A DNA stretch of 64,000 nt from Candolleomyces eurysporus (Eukaryota; Basidiomycota; Agaricomycetes; Agaricales; Psathyrellaceae). This document shows positions 60,849 through 64,000 of this stretch, piece after piece. A program made the translations under genes and the position numbers. The first letter of the stretch is position 1, and each line of letters opens with the position of its first letter. The DNA is taken from assembly GCA_027579435.1 (NCBI GenBank), contig JANBPK010000807.1, positions 62,001 to 126,000 on the forward strand. Direction: 5' to 3'. The notes beneath the pieces are model-generated. The model ran no database searches. It had not been told where the DNA came from and was given only the letters and a program-made list of their open reading frames with translations.

Positions 60849-63800
60849 CTACAATCTCCACTCTCGGAAGAATTCGTAATCCTGCTGCACCCAAGCAATC
60901 ATATAATCAACAGTCGTACCCCCCTCGTCCTCCTCTTCCTCCTCGTTCCCCGCTTGTGCTTCGGGCACCTCAGCATCAGCAGGAACTGAAGCCTGGGTCT
61001 CGTTGGTAGCAGGCACGGCGTTGGGCACAACATCCCCAGCATCGCCCCCAAAGTCGGCTTCATCCGCACCCTCCAACGCCCAGGCTTCTTTGGTGGCAAG
61101 GACCGCAGCACGAGCGTCTTCCTCGTCATCGCATTCCCCAAGCGCCTTGGTGAGCGCGCTCTCATCGTTGAACAGCGTCCGCCAATCGAACTCTCCTCTT
61201 TGGATCACAAGGTCGTCCAAGGAGCGCTTCTGGTTCGCTTTCCGAAGCATCGCCTCTTCTACTGTGTGTTGCGAGACAAAGCGGTAGATATGGACGTCTC
61301 GAATTTGACCAATTCGGTGAGCGCTAAGATGCAGAGATAGATATAAAAAGAGGGTACGGTGTCAGTTTGCATCGCCCTATGAAAGATGAATTAACAATAA
61401 AGGTCACGTACCGGTCTTCACATTGCCTATCCATTTGCGGGTTGAAGTCGCTGTCATAGAAGACGACAGTATCAGCGCCGGTCAAGCTGTGGAAACGGTG
61501 ATCGGTTAGCCGACAAATGAACCCTTCGACGGGAAGGAAAGACGTACTTGATCCCAACTCCACCAGATCTCGAAGACGATATGAAACAAAATATTCGAGC
61601 GTCCGCGTTAAACCGTTCCGTAATGTACTGCCGGTCCTCGATCTTCGTAGCGCCGTCAAGGCGTAAATACAGGTGACCATTGAAGTTCAAGAAAATCTCC
61701 AGAATATCCAAGATTCTCGTCATCTGTGTAAATATTAACACACGATGACCCCCTAGCTTCTTTTCCCGCAAAAGCTCCGCGAGTTTCTGCAACTTGCCGC
61801 AGTCGTATTGCAGGAGAGATGGATCGGGAAAGGCGATTTGGAGCTTGACGCTGGCTCGGTGCAGTACTTGATCGAAGTCATCCGGTTGACGTGATACTGT
61901 GTCGGCACATTGGGCAAGGGAAATACGAGCGACGTCGGATGCGACGACGGGAGGGGTTACAAAGGCAAAACGGTCAATGTATCCTGCCATATCCTCTTCC
62001 CGATCCTTGTACGACTTTACGAACGTACTGGCAACGTACTTGGTTTCGAGATGAGCCGGATCACGTTTGTTGACTTTGGAAAGGGGGAAAATGGAAACAG
62101 ATAATTGGGAAACTTTGGCGATGGTTTCGGAGCCGTATATGGGCATTCTGCTGCACCGAAGCCGGTTCAAATATGCAATATGGGACCATCGGGCGATAGC
62201 CTGTGCTCGAGCTTGGTACTGAGCGTACCGGCGGAAACCGGCAATAGTCCGAGAGTCCTTGGGCGGAGGATCTTCAAGAACGGCATTGAAATATGGCAAT
62301 GAGGAGGTAGCTTCAAACTCTTGAATCTTTCCAGCTGCGACTTGAGAAGTTCGTTGCCGGTGTACGAACAGGAGATTGAGAACTTCCAGATTGACGGTCT
62401 CTTCTTGATCCTCCAACCAACGTCTACGAATCAGCAGCTCCTTGATTTCGAAATCTGCGATAGCTGACTGTTGCATGGCGAACGACGTTACGATGGGTCG
62501 AACTTCGAAAAGATCTGGGTGATTGCAGACCTTGCGCAACTGCATTAAAATGTTGGCAATCTTCTGATAGACGCCAGATTGGAGGTCGCTGCGGGTTTGG
62601 GCACGGGACATGAACTCGTCATAAAGGAACCGCTGTCGCTTTGACAGCGGACAAAGGAGGAGGTGCTCGTATTTTTGGGGTAGCTCCTTCTCAACATCCC
62701 GCTTGAGTCGACGGAGGAGGTAAGGGCGAAGGACGGTATGCAACTTAGACACCCGCTGTAGGGTTTCTTCGTCGAAAGTATGGCCCATCTCAATCGCCTT
62801 CTCCAGGGGGTCTATAAGGAAAGGTTAGACACGATAAATTGCAATCCGATGACAAATAACACACTGGAGAACCAATCGCCAAATTCTTTAAGATTGGCGA
62901 ACGTTGACCCTGACATCAGAAATTGCAAAAGTGCCCATAATTCCGTCAGGTTATTCTGCAGCGGCGTCCCCGTCAACAGCAGTCGTCGAAAGGAGCGAAA
63001 CATGAGCAAGATATTCCAGCGCTGCGATCGAAAGTTCTTGATCATGTGGGCCTCGTCCAGAATCATGTAGTACCATTGCTTTCGTTTGAAGATGTGCTGA
63101 TCCTTGCTGGCCAATGTATAGGACGTGATGCACACGTTGAAATGAAACTTGTCCATCCAACCTTGTCGCAGCTCCTTCCGACGCTTGGTTCCACCATGAT
63201 AGCTGAGAACCTGGAAACCGGGCAGAAACTTCTTGAATTCCATTTCCCAGTTCAACAGCACGCTGGTCGGCACCACCTATATACCCATGAGCNAAAAAAG
63301 GTCAACTCCGGAACAACTAAAGAGGGACAGCATGCTCACAATCAAATGGGGCCCCCAAATCCCTCGATCACAGGCGAGATGGGCTAACAGTGCGATGGTT
63401 TGAATAGNTTTTTCTGAGAGGATTGTCAGATAGTCATTTGATAATGCAGTTAGCAACGTACCCAAGACCCATTTCATCGGCCAGGATGCCATTGAGATTG
63501 TTGGTGTGCAGACTCGCGAGCCATTCCAAACCTGCTTGCTGATATGGGCGTAGCGACCCACGGAGAAGTAGCGGAGCAGTGACCGCTTTCGAAGAGTCCC
63601 ATTCGACAGGCGCAACAGCGTAGGGTTTGAGGTATGCAGATATCTGCCCTTCTTGCGGGCTCGTCTCCGCCTCGTCATCTGGTGCAGAAGGCTCCCTCTC
63701 CTCGTTCGGACCGACAACCTCATCAACCTCTTCCTGCACAACTGTCCCAGACTCTTCCAATTCAATGGGTTCGACAGCTTCACCTGAGCGACCAGGCGAA

Positions 63801-64000
63801 ACCGCCAAGGATCCCTCAGGCCCGACAAGTTCGAGATCAGGGGTTCCAGGTGGAGGGGACGACGATGTACCCCTAAACCCCCGATACGATTCGGCGAGAG
63901 AGGGCGAAGTGGCACCGGAGGATGCATAGTCCACCAAAGCCTGTTTCAAAGGTGAAACTTTGGGTGGCCGGATAGGGGAGGTTTCGGGGTCTGGTATCGT
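60849..64000 (-). CDS. swr1: SWR1-type chromatin remodelling ATPase, 3' part
   Basis: Runs off the right edge, so the N-terminal region (HSA domain) is missing. Visible exons on -: beyond 64000-63462, 63413-63340, 63276-62865, 62811-61548, 61486-61412, 61323-60849. The Snf2 ATPase starts at [20 protein letters not shown]; motif I reads [20 protein letters not shown], its GKT split by an intron and restored only when the N at 63408 is removed. Motif II is DEAH ([15 protein letters not shown]). The C-terminal lobe has [51 protein letters not shown] and RAHRIGQ. The long segment between motifs IV and V is the family's insertion. SWR1 exchanges H2A for H2A.Z; the [10 protein letters not shown] motif favours SWR1 over INO80. 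The C-terminus ends in an acidic tract and FFREWRL. Confidence 0.93.

Noticed and set aside
1..64000. CRISPR arrays, operons, ribosome-binding sites, bacterial insertion sequences
   Set aside because: The window is eukaryotic nuclear DNA with spliceosomal introns; no such structures were seen.

Overview
This window is nuclear DNA from a filamentous basidiomycete, most likely an Agaricomycete. The evidence is many short (about 50-70 nt) GT-AG introns, two class I hydrophobins, expanded F-box and BTB families, and a C2-NACHT NTPase of mushroom type, next to ordinary eukaryotic housekeeping genes. I cannot name the species.

Left part (1-23.5 kb): a fast-evolving tandem array. A unit made of a BTB/coiled-coil gene on + and, tail to tail, a polytopic membrane-protein gene (DUF4203/TMEM198-like) on - appears five times. 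I call the copies A (about 2.5-4.5 kb), B (5.2-8.4 kb), C (8.5-10.2 kb), D (16.7-20.0 kb) and E (20.4-23.5 kb). Three BTB genes (B, D, E) are intact, one is reduced to a coiled-coil tail (A) and one is deleted (C). Only the rightmost membrane gene (E) keeps its signal peptide and a clean frame; A-D are broken. Between C and D lie an HSP20 gene, a shorter BTB paralogue, an F-box/LRR gene and a BTB pseudogene. A further BTB paralogue lies at 40.7-42.4 kb on -, and several copies share a conserved upstream element.

Middle part (24.9-45.5 kb): ERD2 (KDEL receptor), two inverted F-box paralogues with a third 3' remnant between them, a membrane J-domain protein, two hydrophobins, the fifth BTB gene and a C2-NACHT gene. 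About 3.2 kb (33.8-37.0 kb) and 2 kb (37.5-39.5 kb) hold no gene I can support.

Right part (46-64 kb): conserved housekeeping block: an L-type lectin cargo receptor, transportin (Kap104 type), an FSH1-family serine hydrolase, the mitochondrial succinate/fumarate carrier, a homeodomain-like protein and the 3' two-thirds of SWR1, which runs off the right edge.

The sequence contains 19 single N characters, almost all touching a homopolymer run. Wherever I could test one against a coding frame, deleting the N restored the frame, so N positions are inserted placeholders and not real bases. Gene models below assume this. Exon coordinates were derived by eye from splice consensus, frame and family similarity; no alignment or search was run.
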